Source of the DNA: CAZGHF01 sp964525595
Lineage (GTDB): Bacteria > Patescibacteriota > Minisyncoccia > UBA6257 > GWB1-50-10
NCBI GenBank assembly: GCA_964525595.1
Contig: CAZGHF010000001.1
Location: forward strand, 1 to 64,000
DNA length: 64,000 nucleotides
Reading direction: 5' to 3'
A program made the translations under genes and the position numbers. The notes below the pieces were generated by a model. The model did no database searches and had not been told where the DNA came from. It was given only the letters and a program-made list of their open reading frames with translations. Positions 1 through 9,205 of this stretch are shown here, in pieces; the stretch's first letter is position 1; the number at the start of each line of letters is the position of its first letter.

Positions 1-5
1 TCATA

Positions 6-701
6 TTAATAAATTATTAGTCTTACTCTGGAAGTTGCAGCTTCCAAGATGTTGTTTATGTTTCGGGCCGTGCCGGTTATTTGAATGGTTTGCCCGGGTC
101 TCGCCTCGCCAATATTTAGTATAAGCCGGTTATCATTGCCGCTCTCCCTAATCTTGCCAGTGTCTATTTGCCAGAAGAAATTCAGATTCTGGAAACTGCT
201 CACGTTAAAGAAATAAGGAACGGCAATTACCTCGGGCTTACTACCGATCCTGATAATCTGGTTTGGATGAGATGCTTTAAGAACAACTCTCGGACTCGAA
301 ACCGGAATGCGGGTTGAGTTTTCAACAACTTGGGTTCCCGACTCAATGTATACTCTCACAAAATGACTGTCACCGAAGCTTTTGTTTACAGTAAAGGCGA
401 TTTCTTTTAACCCATCGCCGCGACTTGCTAGTTTTTCGTCAACGTACCAGACGAAACTCGCCTCTTCGAGGTCAACTAACCTCCCGTTCTTTAGAACTTC
501 AGCTGATACCGTAATTGGTGTGTTCGGCGTAGCGAGCGCCTTACCGCCAAAACCCGCCGGATAGAAATTATTTGCCTGCCAGGTCAGTATTACCTGAGCC
601 GGAGCTTGGGCGAACGCAACCAACGACAAGTAACCGATGACTAATAACACAACGAAAATTGTCGTCAGTCCTAAGTTATAATTTATAAGTTTGTAGTTCA
701 T
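6..701 (-). CDS. Secreted or anchored protein of the type IV secretion-like locus, unknown function
   Basis: 231 aa. An N-terminal hydrophobic segment (about residues 11-31) ends in an AQA-like signal peptidase site, and the rest is polar and probably beta-rich, so an extracytoplasmic domain is likely. No family is recognised. It overlaps the upstream membrane-protein gene by 4 bases (ATGA), so it is translationally coupled as the distal member of the VirB4/PrgI operon. The ATG of a further minus-strand gene appears at bases 2-4 and runs off the window. Role in secretion or pilus assembly is inferred from position only. Confidence 0.7.
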   Translation of the reverse strand: MNYKLINYNLGLTTIFVVLLVIGYLSLVAFAQAPAQVILTWQANNFYPAGFGGKALATPNTPITVSAEVLKNGRLVDLEEASFVWYVDEKLASRGDGLKEIAFTVNKSFGDSHFVRVYIESGTQVVENSTRIPVSSPRVVLKASHPNQIIRIGSKPEVIAVPYFFNVSSFQNLNFFWQIDTGKIRESGNDNRLILNIGEARPGQTIQITGTARNINNILEAATSRVRLIIY

Positions 702-1069
702 GCTGCCTTTTTTAACTTACCTGCTATTTTGCCGGCGGGTCCGGCGGCTTTCGTTGCAACGGCGGTAATTTTTGGATGGTTGTGTGTCATGGTAGAGAAT
801 AAGAATATCAGGAAAACGGTGGGCACTACGGGCAATATATTAGACGCATATTTTGTCAGTCTTTTTGCATCAAAAATACCGAGACTTCCGCCTTTTTGAC
901 TGACCCACCATTCAATTGCGCCTGTCGCGGCTAACTGGAAGATCCAGGTGAAAGTGGCGCCAATACCTGCCGAGAGGAAATCGATTACGCCGCACACAAT
1001 ATCGACGAATAGCGCGCCCAAACCGCCTATAATCAATTCGCTTTCCGTAAATTTGTTGTTTTCTTCCAT
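698..1069 (-). CDS. Small polytopic membrane protein of the type IV secretion-like locus
   Basis: 123 aa with a short acidic N-terminus, two or three hydrophobic stretches (about residues 14-55 and 78-92) and a basic, alanine-rich tail ending in KLKKAA. No named family is recognised. It lies 6 bases downstream of the VirB4 gene and overlaps the next secreted-protein gene by 4 bases, so it is part of the same operon. The basic tail suggests a cytoplasmic C-terminus. Function is unknown; a structural role in the inner-membrane complex is a guess from context. Confidence 0.65.
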   Translation of the reverse strand: MEENNKFTESELIIGGLGALFVDIVCGVIDFLSAGIGATFTWIFQLAATGAIEWWVSQKGGSLGIFDAKRLTKYASNILPVVPTVFLIFLFSTMTHNHPKITAVATKAAGPAGKIAGKLKKAA

Positions 1070-1075
1070 AATATT

Positions 1076-2848
1076 CTAATTGTTATTTGCCGGTTTCTGT
1101 TTTTTTAGCCCTTTCATCTCCAATATTTGCTCCGGGTCGGTGGTAATTATCTGGTCTTCGGTGTAGGACGGAATAATTTTTATCGCCACATGTTTTAGAC
1201 CGGCGAAGAATAACCCTTCACCGACGCCGGCTTCAAGAAGAAACGCTTTCTCACCTTCGGTAATGTTAAAGGCCTCTACAACCGCGTTTATTGAAGCTGG
1301 TGCCTGCTTCATCAATAATTGAATTGAGGAGTTAGTGATAACGGGCCGGCCGTAATCGGATTTTAAGAAATCTTCAACTTCTTGGGTAATGGTAGTGACT
1401 CCGAGATAATACTTCCTCGCCCGTTTTACGAGACTAAAGAGGAACGAAGCGCTGTCTTTGTATTTCATCATCAACCAAGCTTCGTCTATTATAAGAAGCC
1501 TTTTCTTTAATTTTGAACGAATTAGACTCCAGACGAAGTTCAAAACTATGTACATCGCTATCGGTCGGAGTTCGTCTTCCAGGTCGCGGATTGAAAAAAC
1601 AATCAGGCGATTTTTAATATCAATGTTGGTCGGTGCGTTCGTGAAACCGGCGTAAGAGCCGTGAGTGAACTTATCCAGACGCTGAGCGAGTGTTCGTCCG
1701 CCTTCGGTGTTTTCAAGGATTGTCTGGAGATCTTCCAAAAGAGGGGGTTTAATTTCACTCGTTGTGCCAAAGTTCTCGGCGGTAATATCACGAGAGGCAT
1801 AGGTCTCGGTTATTGCTCTGTCTAAAAGGGCATCTTCTTCAGGTGAAATCTGACCGAGCATCAACTTGATAAGGCCGGTGAGGCTCAAAACGTGTGATTT
1901 AAAGACATCAGCCGGTTCTTCTCCCTCCGGTATTATCGGTATGTCAAAAGGATTGATGTGATTTGGCGAGGTAAGAGAAATCTTAAAGAAACTGCCGCCT
2001 ACGGCATTTGCGAGATTTTGATATTCATTCTCGGGGTCGATTACCATGACGTCCGTGCCCATCATCATTGAACGGATAATTTCCAGTTTTGTTGCGTAGG
2101 ATTTACCGGAGCCGGACTTTGCAAAGACGACGCTGTTTGCGTTCTCGAGCGAGAACCGGTCAAAAATTACAAGACTTGAATTATGAAGATTTACACCGTA
2201 GAGAATTCCTTTGTCAGAGGTGAGGTCGGGTGAGATGAAAGGAAAAAGAGAAGAAACCGGTCCTGAGTTCAGAGGAGTGCCGACTCCGAGAGCATCTTTA
2301 CTGATAGGGAGAACGGAATTTAGTCCTTCGAGCTGCCGAAATAGAGCGGGTTTGATGTAGACAAGCTTACTCTCCATTGTTGATTCGATTTTCTTTCCGA
2401 GTTTGTTCAAGCTCGCCAAATCCACCCCGTAAATTGTGATGTAAACCCCGACTTCAAAAAGCTTTTCTCTTGCCTGTTGGAGAGCGTCTCGGAGATTTTC
2501 TATGTCCTGGTAGGCGGTTTCCAAAACCGGATCTCGAACGATACCCTTTTCGGTCTTTTCGTTTAGTTCTGCCTCAACTTGGGTAACCTTCTTTCTTAGA
2601 TTTCGAAGAGCAAGGGCGGTATCCATGGGGTGGACGAAAATCGATATGTCCATCATCTCAGCCATGTTTACGATTGGTGAAAACCAACCACTTGAAACGT
2701 ATCGAGGGTAGGTAAAGATAAAAAAGGTTTTTACGAAATAGTCGCCGAGCTTTAAGTGGCTGGAATCTATCTCCAATCCGGCTGGAGCAATTATGTTCGG
2801 AATGTCTTCCGATCCCGGTTCGTATGGTTTTGGTATTTTGATTTTCAT
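1076..2848 (-). CDS. virB4: VirB4-family type IV secretion ATPase
   Basis: 590 aa cytoplasmic ATPase that powers pilus assembly or substrate transfer in type IV secretion systems. The Walker A motif SGSGKS lies near residue 244 and the Walker B strand LLIIDEAW near residue 450, followed by a TRAG/VirB4-type C-terminal motor (ITQEVEDF, then TNSSIQLLMKQ). The first 230 residues form the VirB4 N-terminal domain with a predicted coiled coil (about residues 85-135). It is shorter than the roughly 800-aa VirB4 of Proteobacteria. It overlaps the TraC-like gene by 4 bases and is followed by two membrane-protein genes. In CPR this gene set is common in chromosomes and is often linked to DNA uptake or surface pili; which applies here cannot be told. 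Confidence 0.92.
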   Translation of the reverse strand: MKIKIPKPYEPGSEDIPNIIAPAGLEIDSSHLKLGDYFVKTFFIFTYPRYVSSGWFSPIVNMAEMMDISIFVHPMDTALALRNLRKKVTQVEAELNEKTEKGIVRDPVLETAYQDIENLRDALQQAREKLFEVGVYITIYGVDLASLNKLGKKIESTMESKLVYIKPALFRQLEGLNSVLPISKDALGVGTPLNSGPVSSLFPFISPDLTSDKGILYGVNLHNSSLVIFDRFSLENANSVVFAKSGSGKSYATKLEIIRSMMMGTDVMVIDPENEYQNLANAVGGSFFKISLTSPNHINPFDIPIIPEGEEPADVFKSHVLSLTGLIKLMLGQISPEEDALLDRAITETYASRDITAENFGTTSEIKPPLLEDLQTILENTEGGRTLAQRLDKFTHGSYAGFTNAPTNIDIKNRLIVFSIRDLEDELRPIAMYIVLNFVWSLIRSKLKKRLLIIDEAWLMMKYKDSASFLFSLVKRARKYYLGVTTITQEVEDFLKSDYGRPVITNSSIQLLMKQAPASINAVVEAFNITEGEKAFLLEAGVGEGLFFAGLKHVAIKIIPSYTEDQIITTDPEQILEMKGLKKQKPANNN

Positions 2849-3492
2849 TTTCTATTTACTCTTAACCCTTTCTTCTCAATAAGTTGGGGGTTATAGAGGT
2901 TGTAATAAAGTTCGGTGAGTTCTTGAGTTTCAAGAGCCGTTGCTCGGAGTCCGATTTGCTCGAGCCCGTTTGTTACCTGCTCAACTCGTCGGCTGAGCTG
3001 CTCAATATTTTCTCTCTCCGTTTCTTCAGTTGTCTCTTTCTCCTCTTTTTTAGGTGTTTTTTTAATGAATCCCAGGACGCCTTTCGCTTGGGCAGTAATT
3101 TTTATTGGATTGTAGGGTACGACCACGAAAAAGGTTTTGTTTATAATCGGGTTTTCTTCCACAAAGGAACGGATGAATTCGGCATACTCTTCAATCTGGA
3201 TTTTTAGAAGTTCGTTTTGTTCTGCCTCTTTTCTCGTTTTTAAAAATTCAAGATAATCGTTTATATTTATTTTTCTTGAATGGATGAAAAACTGGATGGA
3301 AAAATCCAAGGTGTTCAAGAAATTCTGGAAACCTGAGAGAATTAGAGCCTGTTCTTCTTCGGACTTTAAATCAAAGTTCACGCCGTTTACTATGAGAACC
3401 TTGCGTAACCCGCCGTCTTTAAGGTAGACGATGCTTTCTTTTATTATTTTAATTTCAACAAATTTTTGAGTCGGAAGACTAACCTCTGCCAT
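2845..3492 (-). CDS. TraC-like conjugal transfer domain protein
   Basis: 215 aa, cytoplasmic, no membrane segment. Residues 1-145 resemble the TraC/VirB4 N-terminal domain that often accompanies PrgI and VirB4 in Gram-positive and CPR loci: a short beta start (FVEIKIIKESIVYLKDGG), then a helical region with LSGFQNFLNTLDFSIQFF. Residues 150-200 are charged and probably coiled coil. It overlaps the start of virB4 by 4 bases, so the two are probably made together and may act as one complex. It lies 44 bases downstream of prgI. The family call is from overall pattern, not a catalytic motif. Confidence 0.75.
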   Translation of the reverse strand: MAEVSLPTQKFVEIKIIKESIVYLKDGGLRKVLIVNGVNFDLKSEEEQALILSGFQNFLNTLDFSIQFFIHSRKININDYLEFLKTRKEAEQNELLKIQIEEYAEFIRSFVEENPIINKTFFVVVPYNPIKITAQAKGVLGFIKKTPKKEEKETTEETERENIEQLSRRVEQVTNGLEQIGLRATALETQELTELYYNLYNPQLIEKKGLRVNRK

Positions 3493-3536
3493 AATTACAT
3501 TTTATACATTGTTTTCGTAATTGTCATAGTCGTTAT

Positions 3537-4031
3537 TTAGTAGTCTACACGCTTTGCCATTTTTCTCTCGCCGGTAAGTTGTGTTATAACCTGATATCTG
3601 TCCTCTTCCTCGCTTCGCCACTTACTGGCCGAGAATATTTTACCGGTTGTAACGTTTAAGGCAATGGACTTTAACTTTTCTTGAACACTCATTTTATTTC
3701 TTACCTCTTCCAGTTTTTCCAATTTGGATGTGTCCAGTACGGTCTGAGCAACTTCTCTTTGCCAGGTGTAAGTCCGAGGTCGCCAGAAATAAGAGAAGGC
3801 TGACTTGATGACGGTCGGCATTCTTTGACCGTTTATTTTAACGAAAGCGAGGGCGGCTGCGGTTCCAACGAAGAGAATCGTAAGGAGGAGAGACAGAAGG
3901 AGATTGAATATATAGAAAGAGAAAAAACTTAAAATAGCTGCTCCGGCAATATAGAGAAACTGTTCAATCGTAAGAGGCCCGATTATCTTGGCTTTCTGTT
4001 CTATAAATTGTGGTACTTGAAAAGTAGCCAT
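3537..4031 (-). CDS. prgI: PrgI family inner-membrane protein
   Basis: 164 aa from the ATG at 4031; an in-frame TTG codon directly upstream is less likely. PrgI proteins are VirB3-like membrane partners of VirB4. Seen here: the typical N-terminus FQVPQFIEQKAKIIGPLT, a hydrophobic hairpin at about residues 25-66, and the conserved FWRPRTYTW segment near residue 85. The C-terminal half is soluble and basic. The start overlaps the stop of the 372-aa gene upstream (ATGA), so it is translationally coupled. It sits directly before the TraC-like and virB4 genes, the usual order. Confidence 0.88.
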   Translation of the reverse strand: MATFQVPQFIEQKAKIIGPLTIEQFLYIAGAAILSFFSFYIFNLLLSLLLTILFVGTAAALAFVKINGQRMPTVIKSAFSYFWRPRTYTWQREVAQTVLDTSKLEKLEEVRNKMSVQEKLKSIALNVTTGKIFSASKWRSEEEDRYQVITQLTGERKMAKRVDY

Positions 4032-5149
4032 CAAAGATTTTTCAAATCTATAATATTTCCTTCTATACTTGGTCCTTTGGAGTTTTTCGGAGCAAGAGGT
4101 GTTTCATTTTTGGGGAGTTTTTGGGGAAGAGGTTCCCGCCCCGATGGGGCGAGGCTCGCCTCATTGGATGAGGCGGCGGGTTTTTTGGCTTCAGGGATTT
4201 TAACTTTCGGCGTTTTCTTTTCCTCGGCTATATGTTGTGAGCCATTAGTCTTGGGTTGTAATTCACTGGGTGGCGGTTCACGTTCTGTGAAGGTTTGAAG
4301 GTCAATAATTTCCTCTTCTGGTTTGCCGAAAGGCGTGAGCGGCGTCCGGTACTCACTGTAGTGAACTACACGTTCGTTTTGCTTGCCCCGAGTTCTATTG
4401 AGGGGGGCTTTATCAAGGGATTTTCCATCATCTTTTTTCTTTCGAATTAACTTACCAAGGAAACTACCCCGTTCTCCAAAAGAAACAGGTTCGTTTTTAT
4501 CGACTTCTTTTCCGGGTACCTCTACCCTTACTCTTACCGGCTCGGACGGCGGGACTCTCCCCCCTTCTTTTCTGAAGAATCCGGAAGGGAAATCAAAACC
4601 TTTGAATTTCTTGTCCTCAACTGCGGATTCCTGCCTTTCTTCTTTGTGAATAACAAATGGCTTAATCTCGGTTTCCTGCGGCGGCTTTTTCTCTTCAGGT
4701 TTTTGCTGGATAGCCGGCGGTTTTTCAGAGACAACTTTGGTTTCTTCTTTTGGCTTTGCCTTTTGGACTTCTACTTTAGTTGCCGGTTCTAGAAATTCTT
4801 TTTCTAACTCTTCTTCGATGTGAGTTTCTAATTTATAAAGATCCTCTAGTTCTTTATGTAGGGGGATAAATACCTGACGGTTTATTCCTCGAATTACCTC
4901 GGTTACCACCTTTTCATCGGCATCCAGATATTCATTAATTTCATTAAAAAGATTTTGAGGTTTTATAAATCCCAAGAAAACCAGACCAACAGAAGCAGCT
5001 AAAATTTGTGCATCTTCCTCACTCATTCTGCTCTTTTCAATAGTTTCCCTAACTTCATCGGAGTAGGCTGGTGAATTTAGAATACTCTGCAGCGTCTTAG
5101 GCAGAGAACGGTACTTTTCTCTTATTTCTCTTTCTCTTAATTGGATCAT
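4031..5149 (-). CDS. Hypothetical cytoplasmic protein with helical head and proline/charge-rich tail
   Basis: 372 aa. Residues 1-125 are predicted helical and folded (REREIREKYRSLPKTLQS, then a conserved-looking VGLVFLGFIKPQNLFNEIN). Residues 130-372 are low complexity, rich in K, E and P, and probably disordered. No family is recognised. The gene lies between the VirB6-like gene and prgI and overlaps prgI by one ATGA junction, so it belongs to the secretion operon. Near its 3' end (4131-4180) it contains a GC-rich composite hairpin that is read in frame as protein and recurs at 32113-32174. The tail may be a tolerated landing site for such insertions. Confidence 0.6.
   Translation of the reverse strand: MIQLREREIREKYRSLPKTLQSILNSPAYSDEVRETIEKSRMSEEDAQILAASVGLVFLGFIKPQNLFNEINEYLDADEKVVTEVIRGINRQVFIPLHKELEDLYKLETHIEEELEKEFLEPATKVEVQKAKPKEETKVVSEKPPAIQQKPEEKKPPQETEIKPFVIHKEERQESAVEDKKFKGFDFPSGFFRKEGGRVPPSEPVRVRVEVPGKEVDKNEPVSFGERGSFLGKLIRKKKDDGKSLDKAPLNRTRGKQNERVVHYSEYRTPLTPFGKPEEEIIDLQTFTEREPPPSELQPKTNGSQHIAEEKKTPKVKIPEAKKPAASSNEASLAPSGREPLPQKLPKNETPLAPKNSKGPSIEGNIIDLKNL
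4131..4182. repeat. Composite GC-rich hairpin element, copy 1
   Basis: The arms GGTTCCCGCCCC (4131-4142) and GGGGCGAGGCTCGC (4146-4159) fold over a GAT loop. They are followed by a second small hairpin CCTCAT/ATGAGG and a closing GGCGGG that can pair with CCCGCC. Both arms occur again, with different loops, at 32113-32174. This copy lies inside the 3' part of the 372-aa gene and is translated in frame. Confidence 0.6.
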
Positions 5150-5332
5150 AAAATTTTATATTTCTCTCTCGCCCCAACGGAGGGGTGTTTCTGGGTATTC
5201 GTCAGAGGTTAAAGGCGGTCTCGATGGAGAAGTTGGTTCTTCGGGTGGATGTGTACGACATCTTGCTGCAGTCTTTCCCCAGGGCTCGCCTGAAATTACA
5301 CTTTACCCTTTGGCTATCTGTTCAGGAATTAA
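5150..5332. other. Intergenic gap in the secretion operon, possible remnant of the VirB6-like C-terminus
   Basis: A 183-bp gap in an otherwise packed minus-strand operon. In the frame of the upstream VirB6-like gene, the sequence past its TAG stop has one more stop (TAA) and then about 48 open codons rich in proline and charged residues, ending just before the next start. This could be a lost C-terminal tail or chance. A CCCC/GGGG mini-hairpin (5173-5186) lies just before the ATG of the next gene. No clear promoter is seen. Confidence 0.3.
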
Positions 5333-6685
5333 CTAATGCGTATTTTTCTTCAAACCCTTTGTCGTCGCCCCTACAGTGGATTGCCACAAAGTCGGCCCTT
5401 TGCCGGCTGCTTGTTGGGATAACTTATAAAGCTCTCCTCCAACCGCCTGTTGAGCGCGTCCCCAGGTTCTTGAGAGCATGCTTGTGCCTGTTCTAGCTCT
5501 CTGAGCCCCCTCCGCCCTTAACGACCTTAAGCGGGCAGGCGTTCGTCCGGCTCGAAGCGGCATTGTTGCTCCTCGTAAACCTTTTCTACCGACCCATTTA
5601 GTTAACCCGAATGTCCCGGCTTTAGAAGCTCTGACAGCACTATCAGCAAGAGTTATGCTCATCTTTTGGGCAATAATAAGACCACCAATTAAGATGCCGG
5701 AGAGTACGAGCATTTGCGCACCTTGGATCATTACGTTTTGGAGAACGCCGGTGAAAAAACCGCCGGTACCTTTGAGCTTTACGCCAACATCACCAATTCC
5801 CTCAACGCTTATAAGAGCAAGGTAGACGAAAAACATCGTTGCCGGGGCAAAGAACGCCCACTGGAGAAACTTATCCCACCATTTATTGAATTGTCCTTTA
5901 AGAGCCGGGATGACCCAAAAAAGCCAGATGAGAGGAGCAAGAATTACAAGAAAAGTGAGGTAGAGATACCGCAGGAAGAGCAGGAAAGCAAAAGCCAGAA
6001 GAACCAAAGCCGCGATAAAAGTGAAAATAACAGTAAAAACAAGGCCGGTGATTGAGGTTAGAGCTGCCGTTCCAAACTCTGTCATGGCGCCGGCCTCATC
6101 CTCAAGACTCGGTGGTAAAGGTTCGGATTCAATAAAGAATCTTTGCGGTCCAAAAGCGTTTGACAGACTAGTGCTTAAATCCCAACCGCTTAGACCACCG
6201 AGGGTCATTTCGGGCAGCGCTCTCTCGGCAAAAAAGTTGGTTAGAACGTGAGTGAAATTTATAAATACTGCCGCGATGGCAAAGCTGAAATTGACAATAA
6301 TTGCGGCAGCGATAAGCTTCGGCAGAAGTTTTGTAACGCCGTACTGTTCAAATCTCAAAATTGTCGCAAAAGCAATAATGATGATTACGAGAACAAAACC
6401 GAGGTTGGCAATATCACGGACCAGTTGCCAGCCGACATGAACGAGAGTGTTTGAATCCTCAAGCATGCTCAAATTCAGGCCAAGCATGAGGTTCACAAGC
6501 AGTCCCGCAAGAGTGAAAAGAATCCCGCCGAGGAAGTTGAAGATGAAAGCAACCGCTCTAAAAACGATAGTGACAATATCAGTTGTACTGACGCCAAAAA
6601 TAGCGTGAGCCGGTTGAGGTGTAATAAGCAGCAGTAGAATGAAAAAAGGTAAGATAATTACTGCGTATTTTCTAAACGAATTCAT
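5333..6685 (-). CDS. VirB6/TrbL-like polytopic membrane protein
   Basis: 450 aa. A signal-like N-terminus (residues 1-28, ending AHA) is followed by at least six hydrophobic segments: about 33-70, 85-110, 125-150, 205-245, 250-285 and 315-345. The C-terminal 100 residues are basic and soluble (GRKGLRGATMPLRAGR). This layout matches the VirB6-like inner-membrane channel component found with VirB4 and PrgI in CPR genomes; sequence identity to classical VirB6 is low, so the name rests on topology and context. It lies 7 bases downstream of the 555-aa secreted protein gene. A possible C-terminal remnant continues beyond the stop. Confidence 0.7.
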   Translation of the reverse strand: MNSFRKYAVIILPFFILLLLITPQPAHAIFGVSTTDIVTIVFRAVAFIFNFLGGILFTLAGLLVNLMLGLNLSMLEDSNTLVHVGWQLVRDIANLGFVLVIIIIAFATILRFEQYGVTKLLPKLIAAAIIVNFSFAIAAVFINFTHVLTNFFAERALPEMTLGGLSGWDLSTSLSNAFGPQRFFIESEPLPPSLEDEAGAMTEFGTAALTSITGLVFTVIFTFIAALVLLAFAFLLFLRYLYLTFLVILAPLIWLFWVIPALKGQFNKWWDKFLQWAFFAPATMFFVYLALISVEGIGDVGVKLKGTGGFFTGVLQNVMIQGAQMLVLSGILIGGLIIAQKMSITLADSAVRASKAGTFGLTKWVGRKGLRGATMPLRAGRTPARLRSLRAEGAQRARTGTSMLSRTWGRAQQAVGGELYKLSQQAAGKGPTLWQSTVGATTKGLKKNTH

Positions 6686-6692
6686 TGTGATT

Positions 6693-8360
6693 TTATGGGC
6701 ATTGCGTTATTTCATCATTATCAGTGCATGCAAGGTAGAGTCTATCCATCTGCTCTAAAGTTCTTTGTGCAGTTGAGCGTTGGTTGGCAGCGGCGGTTTC
6801 CCACTGAGCTGCCTTCTGGGCAAACTGAGCAATCTGCTCCACCAACAAGGCCAACTCATTGAGGTCGGTCGGGAAAGTTTGAATGGTAGTGCGAAGTGAG
6901 GCGAGTACAGGGAGTTCTTGGCCAATGCTTTCAATGTTTTGTTCAAAAAGCGTTTCATTCGCCTGGGCGTCGTTCCATATACGCGATGCCGTAGAACAGC
7001 TCTGAGGATGTTGCGAGATATTAGAGCCGCCTATAAACTCCACTATGCGGCACCAGTCAATAAGAGATGCAGTAGTGGAACGAGCAAAATTGTTTACTTG
7101 AAGAGCGGTTCTGTATGTTGAGCTGGCGTTCCTAAGCGCTTGCTCGGCTCCATCAAGTACTTGGGAGAGATCTTGCTGATTTGGTGGAGCTCCACCTTGC
7201 TCTTGTTGTGCGTCGGTATAGCCACTCGCCGTCTCTGTGACGCTCGGCGGAAGGTTTGTGCTTGCAAAACCAGTAGGCGGAGCAGAAACTGGTACTCCTA
7301 AAACTCCCTTAAAACCTTCCTTGATAACGCGGTTAATACCGGCATCAATAATCGCCGCAGCATAACCTGACAGATCTTCAGCGTTTACAATAAAATTGCT
7401 GTGAAGATTGAGCGCATTTACTGTCGTATCTGCAATCAGCCGGCCAGGTGTAGAGAGTTGCTGTTTAGTGCATTCCCAGGTTTGGGTATTGTCTAATACC
7501 GGCGGTGATTGAGAGGGGTCAGGATAATTAAAATTGTCATTAACTGCTACGGTATCTAACTGTTCAACCCGTCCACCAAAATCTGCAAACAATGTCCATT
7601 CAAGACATCGTTTTGTGCTTAAAAATCCGCTGCCAGCAGCAACTTCTTGTCGAAGAATATCTTGCTTTTGAGCTGTTCTTTTCTCAAGTTCATTTAAAGT
7701 TAAAATTTCAACACCCCAACGGTTGTTTTGGGGTCGCAGAAGCTCTTGATAACCAATAAAGCCGCCGCTTGTGAAATTTCTTCCAAAACGTTTAATATTC
7801 CCGACTACATCATCCAGGGTGCAGCTTATTCTTTGACTAAATACGGGGGTCTCCAATTGAAATCTGATTCTTGCGGGGCTTATACCAGTACAAAGTTTGC
7901 CCATTCCTACTTCTCGGGCAACATCACCTACCGCTGCTTGACCAGCATCTTCTAAAACTCCACCGAAATCTGTGACAAACTTAGGACTGCCGCCGCCTTG
8001 AATCCAATGAATAGTCTGGTCTACCATAGCATCTAAAATACGTTTTTTTAGAATCTCACGGAGTATTTTTGTTAAGAGATCAAGTGCGCGATCCTTAAAA
8101 TCCTCACAAGATTTTTTTCTAAGCTCATCTTTAGTAGCGGTGTCTCTAACAGGAACTTTTGTAGGATCCAAACCTTCAGCAATACCTCCAATACTTGGTG
8201 GTGTGAGATTAAGACCCGTACACCTAAGTGCCGCCTGTGCAAGGGTTGCTTCTTGTGCTTGCACATTCGCGATAATCGAGTGTAAGAGTAGTTGACCCCC
8301 AACCGCAAAGATGAGCAATGCAGCAAATAATGGTTTTAATTTTTGAAATAAAGTATTCAT
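6693..8360 (-). CDS. Large secreted cysteine-containing protein of the type IV secretion-like locus
   Basis: 555 aa with a signal peptide (hydrophobic residues 13-35, ANVQAQ cleavage region). The mature part carries several spread cysteines (for example RCTG, SCED, LCTG, SCTL, RCLEW, WECTK, WCRIVE, LACTDNDEITQCP), which suggests disulfide bonds outside the membrane. It is helical in the C-terminal third, with an alanine/glutamine-rich stretch that may be coiled coil. No family is recognised. It overlaps the upstream 250-aa gene by 4 bases and precedes the VirB6-like gene, so it is probably an extracytoplasmic component of the same apparatus. Confidence 0.7.
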   Translation of the reverse strand: MNTLFQKLKPLFAALLIFAVGGQLLLHSIIANVQAQEATLAQAALRCTGLNLTPPSIGGIAEGLDPTKVPVRDTATKDELRKKSCEDFKDRALDLLTKILREILKKRILDAMVDQTIHWIQGGGSPKFVTDFGGVLEDAGQAAVGDVAREVGMGKLCTGISPARIRFQLETPVFSQRISCTLDDVVGNIKRFGRNFTSGGFIGYQELLRPQNNRWGVEILTLNELEKRTAQKQDILRQEVAAGSGFLSTKRCLEWTLFADFGGRVEQLDTVAVNDNFNYPDPSQSPPVLDNTQTWECTKQQLSTPGRLIADTTVNALNLHSNFIVNAEDLSGYAAAIIDAGINRVIKEGFKGVLGVPVSAPPTGFASTNLPPSVTETASGYTDAQQEQGGAPPNQQDLSQVLDGAEQALRNASSTYRTALQVNNFARSTTASLIDWCRIVEFIGGSNISQHPQSCSTASRIWNDAQANETLFEQNIESIGQELPVLASLRTTIQTFPTDLNELALLVEQIAQFAQKAAQWETAAANQRSTAQRTLEQMDRLYLACTDNDEITQCP

Positions 8361-9109
8361 TCTACAAACGTACGTAGATTTTCTAATTCTTGCCCCGCAT
8401 CAGGAATTTCATTTATAGCTAACAGAGCTTTCACTGGATCTTCAATTGTTTTAAGCACGGCGTCATAAATCGCAATTTGTTTTTGAAGAAAATTTGCGGT
8501 TTGGATATGAAATTTTTTGTAACTCAACGGCGCTGTGATTGCCAAAACTTTTCTAAGCTGGATATGGAGTTTACCGATGACTTTTTGAAGAGGATTTTGA
8601 TTATTCCTTTCTAAGGATTCAGCCAGAGCAATCGCTTCCTCCTCAATAAGTTTGGTTTTATCGTCGAGTATTTCTTTCATCATTTCCAGATACTCAAGCG
8701 TATCTTGAGCCGTTTCTTTACTGGCAACTTTTATGTCCTCTTCAGTAAGATTTTCCCACTCGAGAGATTTATTAAAATAGTTTAAGAGAATTGATTGAAA
8801 CGTTTCTTCTCCCGGGACGGTTAGTTGAGGAATATCACCCATTAATTGTGGGCCATCAGGGTTTATTTTAATGATTTCTTCTAAGTATTCTTGAGTGAGA
8901 GAATCGGTTAGATTGTTTGTTTTGTCTTGAGCGGTGGTAAGTTGCTGAGGGTTTGTTTGCCTCAAAAAGTTAAACCTAGAGTTATCACTACCCCTAGTTT
9001 CAGTGAAAATACCCAACTTTTCTCCATTGTCGTTGAATGAAAACGCGAGAAAAGATGCGAGAATTCCAGCAGCGATAAGAATAATAATAGCTGTAACTTT
9101 CCTTTTCAC
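8357..9109 (-). CDS. Membrane-anchored helical protein, first gene of the secretion operon
   Basis: 250 aa. One N-terminal membrane segment (about residues 5-25) is followed by a polar, mostly helical domain (for example IKVASKETAQDTLEYLEMMKE). No lipobox and no recognised family. The start is GTG at 9109. A TATAAT box at 9116-9121 (minus strand) ends 7 bases before that codon, so the transcript would begin at or next to the GTG (leaderless). As the most upstream member, it marks the probable promoter of the 9.1-kb operon. Confidence 0.65.
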   Translation of the reverse strand: MKRKVTAIIILIAAGILASFLAFSFNDNGEKLGIFTETRGSDNSRFNFLRQTNPQQLTTAQDKTNNLTDSLTQEYLEEIIKINPDGPQLMGDIPQLTVPGEETFQSILLNYFNKSLEWENLTEEDIKVASKETAQDTLEYLEMMKEILDDKTKLIEEEAIALAESLERNNQNPLQKVIGKLHIQLRKVLAITAPLSYKKFHIQTANFLQKQIAIYDAVLKTIEDPVKALLAINEIPDAGQELENLRTFVE

Positions 9110-9115
9110 ACACTT

Positions 9116-9121
9116 ATTATA
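9116..9121 (-). promoter_or_regulatory. -10 box upstream of the secretion operon
   Basis: TATAAT on the minus strand, 7 bases before the GTG start at 9109. No convincing -35 hexamer is seen at 16-18 bp. The spacing implies a leaderless or nearly leaderless mRNA. Confidence 0.5.
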
Positions 9122-9205
9122 ACACTATAAAACCAATTTTTAGAGATTTTATAGACAAAATTAAACTTGCGTATAGAAGACGCCCGAAATTTTAGAAGTA
9201 GTTTA

